Part shown: positions 1-6,908 of the stretch, piece by piece
Numbering within the stretch: the stretch's first letter is position 1
Layout: each line of letters opens with the position of its first letter
Assembly (NCBI GenBank): GCA_050951605.1
Contig: JBMNJJ010000004.1
Span: 1 to 52,710, forward strand
Direction: 5' to 3'
DNA: 52,710 nucleotides
From: DUTS01 sp050951605
GTDB lineage: Bacteria; Bacillota; Peptococcia; DRI-13; DTU073
Program-made: the position numbers and the translations under genes
The notes under the pieces: model-generated
Seen by the model: only the letters and a program-made list of their open reading frames with translations
What the model was told of the DNA's origin: nothing
Databases searched by the model: none

Positions 1-2
1 GC

Positions 3-611
3 GTTTTACGTATTTTATTTAAATTGGGTTTTCGTTCTTTGACTTTAACTTGGAATCAAAGGAATCAACTGGCTGATGGTGTTTGGGAAAGGGAGACAGG
101 GGGAGGCTTAACCGCTTTTGGTCGTGATGTTGTGCAAGAAATGAATAGATTGGGAATGCTTATTGATGTTTCTCACTTATCTGAGACCGGATTTTGGGAT
201 GTGCTATCTTTATCTACCCAACCAATTGCGGCTACACATTCTTGTTGTTTTTCTCTTCATCATCATCCTCGTAATTTATCAGATGCTCAGCTTAAGGCTT
301 TAGGAGATAAACAAGGAATTATTGGGATTAACTTTTATCCGCATTTTTTAGGGGAAAACTATAATAAGATTACGGTAGGGGATGTAATTAAACATCTTGA
401 ACATGCAGTTAGTATTGCTGGCATAGATCATGTTGGCTTAGGTTCTGATTTTGATGGAATAGATCAAGTACCACAAAATTTAGAAGATGTGACCAAACTT
501 CCTTGTTTAATTAATAAATTACTTCAGTTTGGTTGGAAAGAGGAAGAAGTAAAAAAGATTATAGGAGGTAATTATCTTCGTGTTTTGGAACAAGTTTTAC
601 CAGAAGGATAA
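3..611 (+). CDS. Membrane/renal dipeptidase family (peptidase M19), C-terminal part
   Basis: This is the 3' part of a gene entering from the left edge; the reading frame is open from base 3, so the TTG at 24 is not a true start. M19 enzymes are zinc dipeptidases. Seen in the sequence: the block LTLTWNQRNQLADG, the block GLTAFGRDVVQEMNRLGMLIDVSHLS, a metal-site THSCC segment followed by HPRNLSDAQLKALG, then GIIGINF, and near the end HVGLGSDFDGI, all typical of the C-terminal half of the TIM-barrel. In the family one Asp and several His residues bind two zinc ions. About half of a normal M19 protein (300-350 aa) is present. The next gene overlaps its last 32 bases, so the two are probably co-transcribed and translationally coupled. 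Confidence 0.9.
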   Translation, partial: VLRILFKLGFRSLTLTWNQRNQLADGVWERETGGGLTAFGRDVVQEMNRLGMLIDVSHLSETGFWDVLSLSTQPIAATHSCCFSLHHHPRNLSDAQLKALGDKQGIIGINFYPHFLGENYNKITVGDVIKHLEHAVSIAGIDHVGLGSDFDGIDQVPQNLEDVTKLPCLINKLLQFGWKEEEVKKIIGGNYLRVLEQVLPEG

Positions 612-1437
612 TTTTGATTATATAACAGATTTGCATGTACATACTACAGCTTCTGATGGAGCTTATTCCCCGAGCAGAATTGTTAAATTAGCCCAAAAGA
701 AGAGGGTTTCTTTTTTGGCGATTACTGACCATGATACTACAGCCGGTTTAGAAGAAGCTGCACAGGAATGCAGAAAGCGTAAATTAAATTTTTTCCCGGG
801 AATAGAATTAAGTACAATTTATAAAGAACATGAGTTACATGTTTTGGGTTACAATTTCAATTGGACAAATGCAAAAATGAGTAAAACCGTTTTGGAGTTA
901 CAGCAAGCTAGAAGAACAAGAATTGAAAAAATGGTTACTAAATTAACGAAAATAGGTATTAATATAGAATTCGAAGAAGTAAGGAAAAAATCATCTGCAG
1001 AAAATTTAGGAAGGGTTCATCTGGCTTTAACCTTGATAGATAAAGGAGTAGTTAGTTCAATTGATGAAGCTTTTAAAAAATATTTAAATCCGGGATGTCC
1101 AGCTTTTGTTCCTAGATATAAGTTAACTCCATTTATGGCGATAGAAATAATTAAAGAAGCTCAGGGAACCCCTGTATTAGCTCATCCGGGATTAGTTTAT
1201 TGTGATGAATTGATCCCTATTTTAATAAAAAAAGGACTGCAAGGGATAGAAGTTTTTCATCCCCGGCATACAAGAGATGAAATCCTTTTATATTTTAAAA
1301 TTGCGCAAAAATATAACTTGCTTGTTACAGGTGGTTCTGACTTTCATGGGCATGAAGAAAAAGATATTGATAATTTGGGAGCAATGAGAGTGCCATTCTA
1401 TAGTATTAAGCAATTAAAAAATCCGACCGAACATTAA
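580..1437 (+). CDS. PHP-domain phosphoesterase (YciV/TrpH, RNase AM-like)
   Basis: A 285-residue PHP-domain protein, complete for the family. The metal-binding motifs are visible in order: TDLHVHTTASDG (HxH near residue 20), ITDHDTTAG, GIELST, HVLGY, AHPG, GIEVFHPRHT and GGSDFHG. This set matches the YciV/TrpH group; the E. coli member (RNase AM) is known as a 5'-3' exonuclease acting on short RNAs and on 3'-phosphoadenosine 5'-phosphate-like substrates. The GTG start at 580 is chosen because AGGAGG (563-568) precedes it and the HxH motif lies at the usual distance. It overlaps the M19 gene by 32 bases. The exact substrate here is not shown by the sequence. Confidence 0.87.
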   Translation: MFWNKFYQKDNFDYITDLHVHTTASDGAYSPSRIVKLAQKKRVSFLAITDHDTTAGLEEAAQECRKRKLNFFPGIELSTIYKEHELHVLGYNFNWTNAKMSKTVLELQQARRTRIEKMVTKLTKIGINIEFEEVRKKSSAENLGRVHLALTLIDKGVVSSIDEAFKKYLNPGCPAFVPRYKLTPFMAIEIIKEAQGTPVLAHPGLVYCDELIPILIKKGLQGIEVFHPRHTRDEILLYFKIAQKYNLLVTGGSDFHGHEEKDIDNLGAMRVPFYSIKQLKNPTEH

Positions 1438-1528
1438 TAATTTGAAAATTACTGGTAAGAATAACATTAATCTTAAATTATATATTTGTAATACGTCAAG
1501 GAAAAGTAATAATCAGGGGTGAAATTAT

Positions 1529-1804
1529 TTGATTTCCCAAGAAGAACTTATTTTTTATAAAAAGAAAGTAATAGAGTTAGAAAAACAAGTAAGTCAATTG
1601 AGGTTAAGCAGAAGAATTTTAATGAATCTTGTTGAAAGAATAGAAAATGAAAAAAAAAGTTTGTTTAAGCAATTGGAAAAAGAGAAACAACAGCTAAGAT
1701 TGAATAATCGACGATATGCTAAATGGCTAATGCAAAATAATTATAGATATATAGAGCTACAAGCAAATTTTAAAAAAACAAATAACTTAAGAAAAGAGGA
1801 TTAA
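1529..1804 (+). CDS. Small coiled-coil protein, unknown function
   Basis: A 91-residue, highly charged protein that looks almost wholly alpha-helical. Residues about 8-60 carry leucine/isoleucine heptads (IELEKQVSQLRL, then KKSLFKQLEKEKQQLRL), as in a coiled coil, followed by an aromatic patch, KWLMQNNYRYIELQ. There is no signal peptide or membrane segment. The TTG start at 1529 follows AGGGGTG (1516-1522). It stands between the PHP gene and guaB, 75 bases before the guaB start, with a separate promoter for guaB in between. I do not recognise the family; a structural or adaptor role is only a guess. Confidence 0.6.
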   Translation: MISQEELIFYKKKVIELEKQVSQLRLSRRILMNLVERIENEKKSLFKQLEKEKQQLRLNNRRYAKWLMQNNYRYIELQANFKKTNNLRKED

Positions 1805-1820
1805 TTAATTTAGTAATTTA

Positions 1821-1829
1821 TGATATAAT
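1821..1829 (+). promoter_or_regulatory. Extended -10 promoter of guaB
   Basis: TGATATAAT is a perfect extended -10 (TG-n-TATAAT). Seventeen bases upstream the -35 position reads TTAATT, a weak match. Transcription would start near 1836, leaving a leader of about 40 bases with a strong AAGGAGGTG site and no room for a purine riboswitch. Confidence 0.6.
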
Positions 1830-1878
1830 GCCTCTAATATCAATAACATTTGACATTATTTTAAGGAGGTGAAAGAAA

Positions 1879-3369
1879 ATGAAAGACACTAAATTTTTCG
1901 AAATGAATAAATGTAATTTTGATATTAAATTTGCAAAAGTTGGACTAACCTTTGATGATGTTTTATTGGTTCCGGCTCGTTCGGAAGTACTTCCTCGAGA
2001 TGTTGAGATTAGCACAAAATTGACAAAGAAAATTAAATTAAACATCCCGATTATAAGTGCAGGAATGGATACTGTTACTGAGTCCAGGATGGCCCGAGCA
2101 ATAGCTCGTGAAGGTGGTATTGGTGTTATTCATAAAAATATGTCTATTGAAAAACAGGCTCTAGAAGTAGATCGAGTTAAACGTTCTGAACACGGAATTA
2201 TTACAGACCCTGTATATTTAAGTAAAAACCACTCAATTGCGGAAGCTTTAGAAATTATGGAAAGGTATCATATTTCTGGTATTCCAATTACAGAAGGAAC
2301 TAAACTTATTGGGATTATTACGAATAGAGATATCCGCTTTGAAACGGATTTTACTAAAAGAATTGATGAAGTGATGACCAAGGAGAAATTAATTACTGGT
2401 CCTGTTGACACAACTCTAGAAGAGGCTAAAAACATTTTAGGTAAATATAAAATTGAAAAATTACCTCTTGTGGATGAGGACTTTAATCTTAAAGGTTTAA
2501 TTACAATTAAGGATATAGAAAAAGGTATTAAATATCCTAATTCGGCCAAAGATGCCAATAGTCGTCTTTTGGTAGCCGCTGCAGTAGGGATAAGTAGTGA
2601 TACGTATGCACGTGTCCAAGCCTTAGTTAAGGCCAAAGTTGATGTGATTGTAATTGATACTGCTCATGGACATTCTTTAGGAGTACTTAAAACTGTAGAA
2701 AAAATACGTAATCTCTATCCTGATTTAGAAATAATTGCCGGGAATGTAGCTACGGCAGAAGGAACACGTGACCTCATTTGCGCTGGTGCAAATGCAGTTA
2801 AAGTAGGGATTGGACCTGGTTCTATTTGTACAACACGTGTTGTTGCAGGGATTGGTGTTCCACAGTTAACAGCAATTTTTGAATGTGCACAAGAGGCAGC
2901 TAAAGAGGGAATTCCGGTGATTGCTGATGGTGGTATTAAACATTCTGGTGATATTGTTAAAGCTCTGGCAGCAGGTGCTAGTGTCGTAATGATTGGCAGC
3001 CTTTTAGCTGGTACAGAAGAAAGTCCAGGGGATGTAGAAATTTATCAAGGCAGAAGTTATAAAGTATATCGAGGCATGGGCTCACTTAGTGCCATGAAAG
3101 ATGGTTCTTGTGACCGTTATTTCCAAGAAAATATGAAAAAATTAGTCCCGGAAGGTGTGGAAGGTCGTGTGCCTTATAAAGGTTCTGTACCGGATACAAT
3201 TTACCAACTTATTGGTGGTTTAAGAGCAGGAATGGGCTATACCGGTTGTAAAAATATTGAAGAATTAAAAACGAAAGCCCGTTTCATTCGCCAAACATCA
3301 GCTGGTCTTAGAGAAAGTCACCCTCACGATATTCAAATTACTAAAGAATCACCCAATTATACTTCCTAA
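1879..3369 (+). CDS. guaB: Inosine-5'-monophosphate dehydrogenase
   Basis: A 496-residue IMP dehydrogenase, which converts IMP to XMP with NAD+, the committed step of GMP synthesis. The N-terminal barrel begins LTFDDVLLVPARSEVLPRD. Two CBS modules interrupt the barrel at about residues 100-220 (KNHSIAEALEIMERYHISGIP; TLEEAKNILGKYKIEKLP). The catalytic loop GPGSICTTRVVAG carries the active-site Cys, followed by ADGGIKHSGDIVKALAAGA and the flap region RGMGSLSAM. The ATG at 1879 sits behind AAGGAGGTG (1863-1871); a second ATG at 1903 is closer to the usual family start but has no ribosome site. It has its own promoter and a strong terminator, so it is probably monocistronic. Confidence 0.97.
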   Translation: MKDTKFFEMNKCNFDIKFAKVGLTFDDVLLVPARSEVLPRDVEISTKLTKKIKLNIPIISAGMDTVTESRMARAIAREGGIGVIHKNMSIEKQALEVDRVKRSEHGIITDPVYLSKNHSIAEALEIMERYHISGIPITEGTKLIGIITNRDIRFETDFTKRIDEVMTKEKLITGPVDTTLEEAKNILGKYKIEKLPLVDEDFNLKGLITIKDIEKGIKYPNSAKDANSRLLVAAAVGISSDTYARVQALVKAKVDVIVIDTAHGHSLGVLKTVEKIRNLYPDLEIIAGNVATAEGTRDLICAGANAVKVGIGPGSICTTRVVAGIGVPQLTAIFECAQEAAKEGIPVIADGGIKHSGDIVKALAAGASVVMIGSLLAGTEESPGDVEIYQGRSYKVYRGMGSLSAMKDGSCDRYFQENMKKLVPEGVEGRVPYKGSVPDTIYQLIGGLRAGMGYTGCKNIEELKTKARFIRQTSAGLRESHPHDIQITKESPNYTS

Positions 3370-3375
3370 ATTTTA

Positions 3376-3404
3376 AAACACCTGATAAACTCAGGTGTTT
3401 TTTT
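3376..3404 (+). terminator. Rho-independent terminator after guaB
   Basis: Ten-bp perfect stem AAACACCTGA / TCAGGTGTTT with a five-base loop, followed by TTTT, seven bases after the guaB stop. Confidence 0.9.
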
Positions 3405-3466
3405 ATAATATCCTTTCCTTCTCTTGAATAAACATTTATTAATAAAGAGTAAGGAGGGGATTAATT

Positions 3467-4246
3467 ATTGCTATTATCTATCTTTCTAAAAACAAGTTGT
3501 TTCGTTTTCTTTTAATCTTGGTTATTGTCACGTCTATACTAATGGTTTTTCCCATTCCCTTGACAAATGTAGCTAAGGATGTAGTTAGCGTTATTTCCGG
3601 TGGTAGACTAATACCTATCTATGCTGTAGATACTCCAGAAAAAATTATTGCTATTTCCTTTGATGCTACTTGGGGAAGTACGCGAACACCTCAAATTCTG
3701 CAAATTTTAGATGAGCACGAAATTAAGACTACTTTTTTCCTGACAAATATTTGGCTTAAGCAATATCCTCAGTTGGCCGAAGAAATAAGTGAAAGGGGAC
3801 ATGAAATTGGCTTACATACAGCCAATCACCCTAGATTGACAGATTTAGAGGAAAGTAAAATTAAAAAAGAACTTACAGACAATATACAGTTAATTACAGA
3901 GGTGACAGAGCAAAAACCGTATCTTTTTCGTCCTCCTTTTGGTGCTTATAACAATCTAGTCATTAAAACAGCTACAGACTTAAATTTAGTAACGATTCAG
4001 TGGAGTGTTGATTCTTTAGACTGGCAAAATCTTTCGGCAGAAGCGATGTATGAACGGATTACCAAAAAAGTCCACCCGGGAGCGATTGTGCTTTTTCATA
4101 ATGATGGTACCAATACCCCGGAAGTTCTAAAACTTCTTCTTCCTTATTTTAAAAAAGAAGGCTATAAAATCGTACCTATTTCAGAATTGATTTATAAAGA
4201 AAATTATTATATCGACCATCATGGTTTTCAGAAGGTGAAAGAATAA
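3467..4246 (+). CDS. Polysaccharide deacetylase, PdaB-like (NodB domain)
   Basis: A membrane-anchored NodB-fold (CE4) deacetylase, about 250-260 residues. An N-terminal hydrophobic segment (FRFLLILVIVTSILMVF) acts as signal or anchor. The NodB motifs appear in order: SFDATWG (motif 1, with the second Asp of TFDDG replaced, as in the PdaB group), HTANHPRLTDL (metal-binding H-x3-H), RPPFGAYN, VDSLDW and IVLFHN. B. subtilis PdaB is a sporulation protein acting late on spore peptidoglycan. The start is uncertain. The only good ribosome site, AAGGAGGGG (3451-3459), lies 38 bases before the first in-frame TTG (3497), while ATT codons at 3464 and 3467 are in frame and well spaced; I place the start at 3467. 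It is followed by the foldback elements. Confidence 0.85.
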   Translation: MAIIYLSKNKLFRFLLILVIVTSILMVFPIPLTNVAKDVVSVISGGRLIPIYAVDTPEKIIAISFDATWGSTRTPQILQILDEHEIKTTFFLTNIWLKQYPQLAEEISERGHEIGLHTANHPRLTDLEESKIKKELTDNIQLITEVTEQKPYLFRPPFGAYNNLVIKTATDLNLVTIQWSVDSLDWQNLSAEAMYERITKKVHPGAIVLFHNDGTNTPEVLKLLLPYFKKEGYKIVPISELIYKENYYIDHHGFQKVKE

Positions 4247-4249
4247 TAA

Positions 4250-4459
4250 AAGATGCTGTACCGTTTCCCGTTCCGTGCTCCGTTTAGAACAGACTAGTAC
4301 TTGGTTCGGGAGAAAGCAAACCACCCTCAACAGTACATCCTTGTCCTGATTCGGGTATGGTACTGACGTCCTGTCAGTACCTTTGCTTTCTCGACCTCAT
4401 CTTCGTAAGTCTGTTTAGCTAGACTTTCGCAATGGAACGGAGAAACGGTACAGTATCTT
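4250..4459. repeat. Foldback element 1 (210-bp long imperfect hairpin)
   Basis: Almost the whole 210 bp folds on itself. Nested perfect or near-perfect arms: 4250-4267 with 4442-4459 (18 bp, one mismatch that is G-U in RNA), 4268-4274 with 4434-4440 (7 bp), 4288-4295 with 4408-4415 (8 bp), 4310-4320 with 4382-4392 (11 bp), and an apical stem 4359-4367 with 4373-4381 (9 bp, 5-base loop). It is visibly richer in G+C than its neighbours and has no convincing reading frame. It shares its outer arms with element 2. It could be a structured RNA or a MITE-like mobile element; no transposase is adjacent. Confidence 0.75.
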
Positions 4460-4460
4460 G

Positions 4461-4753
4461 GGGAAGAGGTACGTTTCCCGTTCCGTGCTCCGTTTAGTTT
4501 TAGCCAGGTACTGCCTCGGGTATCCGTAGCTACGTTTAGAACGTCCTAGAGCTCGGTTCGGAGTAATGCCGACCGGGCTCAATTCGCATCCATGCTCAGT
4601 TCGCCCTGGTGTCGACGTCCTTGTCGTCTCCTCGCCATTACTAGCCTCACCTTCCCTAAGAACGTTAAGCTGACCTCCGCTAAGTCACCCTCCGGCAATA
4701 CCTAGTCTAAAATGGTATAAGTAAGGGAAAGAACCGGAGAAACGGTACAGCAT
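4461..4753. repeat. Foldback element 2 (about 290-bp hairpin sharing arms with element 1)
   Basis: The left arm (TTTCCCGTTCCGTGCTCCGT, 4474-4493) repeats positions 4264-4283 of element 1, and the right arm (GGAGAAACGGTACAG, 4736-4750) repeats 4439-4453. Internal pairings are conserved in position but not in sequence: 4469-4477 with 4739-4748 (one bulged G), 4498-4503 with 4707-4712, 4506-4510 with 4699-4703, 4512-4515 with 4694-4697, 4518-4521 with 4687-4690, and 4562-4568 with 4636-4642. So the ends match element 1 while the middle differs in sequence and length. No gene is visible in it. Confidence 0.65.
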
Positions 4754-4788
4754 ATTTTCATGGACTGGGGAAGAGGTATGTTTCCCCC

Positions 4789-4822
4789 AAAAGGTGCTTC
4801 GTTTTATGCGGAAGCACCTTTT
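4789..4822 (+). terminator. Hairpin terminator of module copy A
   Basis: Twelve-bp perfect stem AAAAGGTGCTTC / GAAGCACCTTTT around a ten-base loop. The T-run is short (CCTTTTGTTTG), so termination may be partial. Confidence 0.6.
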
Positions 4823-4844
4823 GTTTGCGAAAAAATGTCGGCAA

Positions 4845-4873
4845 TTGAAGTATTGGGCAAGATAAAGTATAAT
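4845..4873 (+). promoter_or_regulatory. Sigma-A type promoter, module copy A
   Basis: TTGAAG (4845-4850), exactly 17 bases, then TATAAT (4868-4873). The same pair with the same spacing occurs in copy B at 6828-6856. Confidence 0.75.
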
Positions 4874-4921
4874 ATTGCCAGAAATCAAAATATTAGAACA
4901 AATATTTTGAGGGGAGGCGGA

Positions 4922-5017
4922 TTGTTGGAAGCTTGGGGTATAATTTACTCCCTACTACTTGCGGTAATTTATTGGGGAATAAGAAAGAAGCGCAATAAAA
5001 AACACTTAACACAATAG
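4922..5017 (+). pseudogene. C-terminal remnant of the zinc-ribbon membrane protein
   Basis: Thirty-one codons (two in-frame TTG codons at 4922 and 4925, behind GAGGGGAGG) encode IIYSLLLAVIYWGIRKK plus a basic tail. This matches the last 28 residues of the zinc-ribbon membrane proteins at 9246 and 11277, including nearly identical DNA (ATAATTTATTCCCTACTAC here and there). The zinc ribbon and earlier membrane segments are missing. It looks like a deletion product in which the promoter module was joined to the 3' end of that gene. A 31-residue one-helix membrane peptide could still be made, because the ribosome site is intact. Confidence 0.65.
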
Positions 5018-5048
5018 CATAGTGTTAAGTTAGGTGGTGAGGTTTAAC

Positions 5049-5978
5049 ATGAAGGATGGAGTTAACTTATTTTTAATGTCGATCAGATTTTTTATAAGGT
5101 ACCCGATCAGTATTGTTCCCTTAATCATCTGTTGGAGCATCTTTGCACCGGTTATCCTGTATTTTAAGTTTTACTTTAACTGGGACATGTTTAATACTGC
5201 TGAATCACTTATTATTATCTTTCTAATTTATTTTGGGGCTTCTTTTTTAATCGGCATATCATGTTTGATCTTGCTGGAAATAGCACAGCAAGTCGAAAGT
5301 GAAGAGGAAATAAACTTATCAAAAGCCTTGAAGGATTGTTTTCTGAGTGATTTCATTAAGGCTTTTCCAGTACTTATTATTTGGTCAATTATTTGGTTTA
5401 TTTTAGTAGTCATACAAGCTTTGTTCTCCAAGAAAAAATCCTCTGATAAGGGGGAGGATGAAAAGCTTACTGCAAAATCAGCAGCCGAAACTTTAGCCGG
5501 AATCGGAGATGAGTTTTCTTTAAGCAAAGCATTCTTTAATGCGTTAAAAAAAGGTGTGAGAATGATAGTCTTTCTTATTTTACCTGCAGTAGCTTGGGAA
5601 GAGTTGAGTCCGTTGAAGGCCATCAAGAAAGGCTTAAATGTTTTTAGAAATAATATTCCGGAATTTTTAACCGGCTTTGCGTTAACAGAATTATTTTCTA
5701 CTATCGTGTTTTTACCTGTAACTATTATTTTCATAGTACATTATAACGTTGAAATTATTTTTCCTGAGTATGTTTGGTATATAGTTTTGGTATATATTGC
5801 TTTTGCTTGGAGTCTTGCTTTTTTGGTGGAACAGCTCTATGTTGCCGAGCTTTATTTGTGGCATATTAAGTGGGAAAATGAGCAAAAGATTGCTAAGGCT
5901 CAAGGTAAGGAATTACCTGAGCTTATGGACGTAGAAAAACCCTCTTTTTTTGATAATGTTAAGAGTTTGAAGGCGTAG
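5049..5978 (+). CDS. Multi-pass integral membrane protein, unknown function
   Basis: A 309-residue membrane protein with about six hydrophobic segments: near the start (YPISIVPLIICWSIFAPVIL), then SLIIIFLIYFGASFLIGISC, FPVLIIWSIIWFILVVIQAL, MIVFLILPAVAW, FSTIVFLPVTIIFIV and YIVLVYIAFAWSLAFLV. Between the third and fourth lies a charged cytoplasmic-looking loop (KKKSSDKGEDEKLTAKS). The phrase AVAWEELSPLKAIKKGLNVF recalls the 'ENLGPIEAIKRS' type motif of DUF6159-like proteins, but I am not certain of the family. The ATG at 5049 follows AGGTGGTGAGG; a GTG at 5034 is also in frame but lies inside that site. It comes after the relic frame and probably uses the same promoter. Confidence 0.7.
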   Translation: MKDGVNLFLMSIRFFIRYPISIVPLIICWSIFAPVILYFKFYFNWDMFNTAESLIIIFLIYFGASFLIGISCLILLEIAQQVESEEEINLSKALKDCFLSDFIKAFPVLIIWSIIWFILVVIQALFSKKKSSDKGEDEKLTAKSAAETLAGIGDEFSLSKAFFNALKKGVRMIVFLILPAVAWEELSPLKAIKKGLNVFRNNIPEFLTGFALTELFSTIVFLPVTIIFIVHYNVEIIFPEYVWYIVLVYIAFAWSLAFLVEQLYVAELYLWHIKWENEQKIAKAQGKELPELMDVEKPSFFDNVKSLKA

Positions 5979-6067
5979 CTCTAAAATTAGGAGGAGAGAT
6001 ATGCGATTACAATGAATCTTAAATATAAGTGCCTTTTGAATGGGGGAAATAATTATTTAATAAGTTA

Positions 6068-6114
6068 TTGTATTGCTATATTGGTTGTTATACAATAAAA
6101 ATAACCAGTATAAC
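6068..6114 (+). promoter_or_regulatory. Promoter and palindromic operator of the toxin-antitoxin pair
   Basis: TTGTAT (6068-6073), 17 bases, TACAAT (6091-6096). An inverted repeat GTTATAC (6087-6093) / GTATAAC (6108-6114) overlaps the -10; its half-sites are 21 bp apart centre to centre, two helical turns. That suits autorepression by a ribbon-helix-helix antitoxin, an inference. Confidence 0.55.
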
Positions 6115-6130
6115 TTGAGAGGTGTTTTAT

Positions 6131-6403
6131 ATGGCGACAAAGGTTAAAAATGTTACCTTTTCATTACCGATTGATTTAATGGAAAAGTATAAGATTTACG
6201 CAAAGAATAATTATATACCTTCAGTAAGTGCCGGAGTAAGAGAGGCGCTAGAAGAATATTCAGTGAAGATAGAAAAAGAAAAATTAAAAAGGGAAATGAT
6301 GAAAGCAGCAAAAGATCCGTTGTTTATGCAAGATTTAGAAGAAAGTATGTGTGCTTTTAAAGCCTCCGATCTAGAAACAGCAAGGGGAGAGAGAGAATGG
6401 TAG
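6131..6403 (+). CDS. Ribbon-helix-helix (CopG-type) antitoxin
   Basis: A 90-residue protein whose start, VKNVTFSLPIDLMEKYKIYA, is the beta-strand and first helix of a ribbon-helix-helix DNA-binding domain; the second helix continues to about residue 45 (SVSAGVREALEEY). The charged C-terminal half (KEKLKREMMKAAKDPLFMQDLEES) would wrap and inhibit the toxin. The ATG at 6131 follows GAGAGGTG. It overlaps the toxin gene by seven bases (ATGGTAG), the usual coupling of such pairs. It very likely represses its own promoter through the palindrome at 6087-6114. Confidence 0.85.
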   Translation: MATKVKNVTFSLPIDLMEKYKIYAKNNYIPSVSAGVREALEEYSVKIEKEKLKREMMKAAKDPLFMQDLEESMCAFKASDLETARGEREW

Positions 6404-6744
6404 AGTATCAATGGGGAATTTTCTGGGCTGACCTTGCGCCGACCTTCGGATCTGAACAAGCCGGGATAAGACCAGTCCTTGTTGTATCAGCAGAAGAAGT
6501 TAATCAAGCATTACCGATAGTGACTATCTTATCGCTTACTTCAGTAAAAAGAGGTAGGAATATTTATCCTGTTGAAGTATTACTAAATTCAAAGGTAACA
6601 GGATTACCTAAAGATTCAATAGCTATGGCTCATCAGATTAGAGCAATTGCTAAAGAACGACTGAGGGAGAAATGTGGCCGTATTAACACAGATGAAGTGA
6701 AAGAACAGGTAAGAACAGCAATAAAGATATACCTAGATCTATGA
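6397..6744 (+). CDS. MazF/PemK-type endoribonuclease toxin
   Basis: A 115-residue MazF-family protein. Family features: the N-terminal strand QWGIFWADLAPTFGSEQAGIRPVLVVS, containing the conserved G-x-R-P-V-L-V-V segment, the T-I-L-S-L-T-S strand, and the segment SIAMAHQIRAIAKERL, which corresponds to the conserved D-S-x-x-x-x-x-Q-x-R motif. MazF enzymes cut mRNA at short specific sequences; the specificity cannot be read here. It starts at ATG 6397 inside the end of the antitoxin gene. The pair sits between the two copies of the terminator-promoter module, so it may have arrived as, or within, a mobile insertion. Confidence 0.9.
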   Translation: MVEYQWGIFWADLAPTFGSEQAGIRPVLVVSAEEVNQALPIVTILSLTSVKRGRNIYPVEVLLNSKVTGLPKDSIAMAHQIRAIAKERLREKCGRINTDEVKEQVRTAIKIYLDL

Positions 6745-6772
6745 ATATTTAGTTCATAAAAGGGTTTCCCCC

Positions 6773-6805
6773 AAAAGGTGCTTCGTTTTATGCGAAGCAC
6801 CTTTT
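6773..6805 (+). terminator. Hairpin terminator after the toxin gene
   Basis: Thirteen-bp perfect stem AAAAGGTGCTTCG / CGAAGCACCTTTT with a seven-base loop, 28 bases after the toxin stop; the T-run is short. Confidence 0.65.
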
Positions 6806-6827
6806 GCTTGCGAAAAAATGTCGGCAA

Positions 6828-6856
6828 TTGAAGTATTTGGTAAGTTAAAGTATAAT
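6828..6856 (+). promoter_or_regulatory. Sigma-A type promoter of the envelope gene cluster
   Basis: TTGAAG (6828-6833), 17 bases, TATAAT (6851-6856). The leader holds an AAAATATT/AATATTTT dyad before the ribosome site AAGGGAGAGG. Confidence 0.75.
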
Positions 6857-6908
6857 ATTGTTAGAAGTCAAAATATTGGAACAAATATTTTGAAGGGAGA
6901 GGGTATCC

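Larger units (their letters stand above)
4780..4916 (+). repeat. Terminator-promoter module, copy A
   Basis: This 137-bp stretch is nearly identical to 6764-6899. Both copies contain, in order, a GTTTCCCCC lead, the AAAAGGTGCTTC hairpin, a TTGAAG/TATAAT promoter with 17-bp spacing, and an AAAATATT/AATATTTT dyad just before the ribosome site. Copy A drives a relic open frame; copy B drives the large membrane protein. Confidence 0.85.
6764..6899 (+). repeat. Terminator-promoter module, copy B
   Basis: Near-identical to 4780-4916, with one base fewer in the hairpin loop and scattered substitutions. It separates the toxin gene from the large membrane protein. Confidence 0.85.

Noticed and set aside
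1830..1878. Purine riboswitch before guaB
   Set aside because: The leader is about 40 bases, too short, and lacks the conserved core.
4250..4753. Integron attC sites or a CRISPR-like array
   Set aside because: The units are long hairpins with shared arms, but there are only two. There is no integrase gene, no cassette genes between them, and no regular short repeat-spacer pattern.
4685..5017. 67-85-residue frames across the foldback and module region
   Set aside because: They run through hairpin arms and the promoter, without ribosome sites. Only the last 31 codons resemble a real gene, and these are listed as a relic.
5228..5903. Minus-strand frames of 63 and 168 residues within the membrane-protein gene
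   Set aside because: They are antisense to a longer frame with coherent membrane segments and a good ribosome site.
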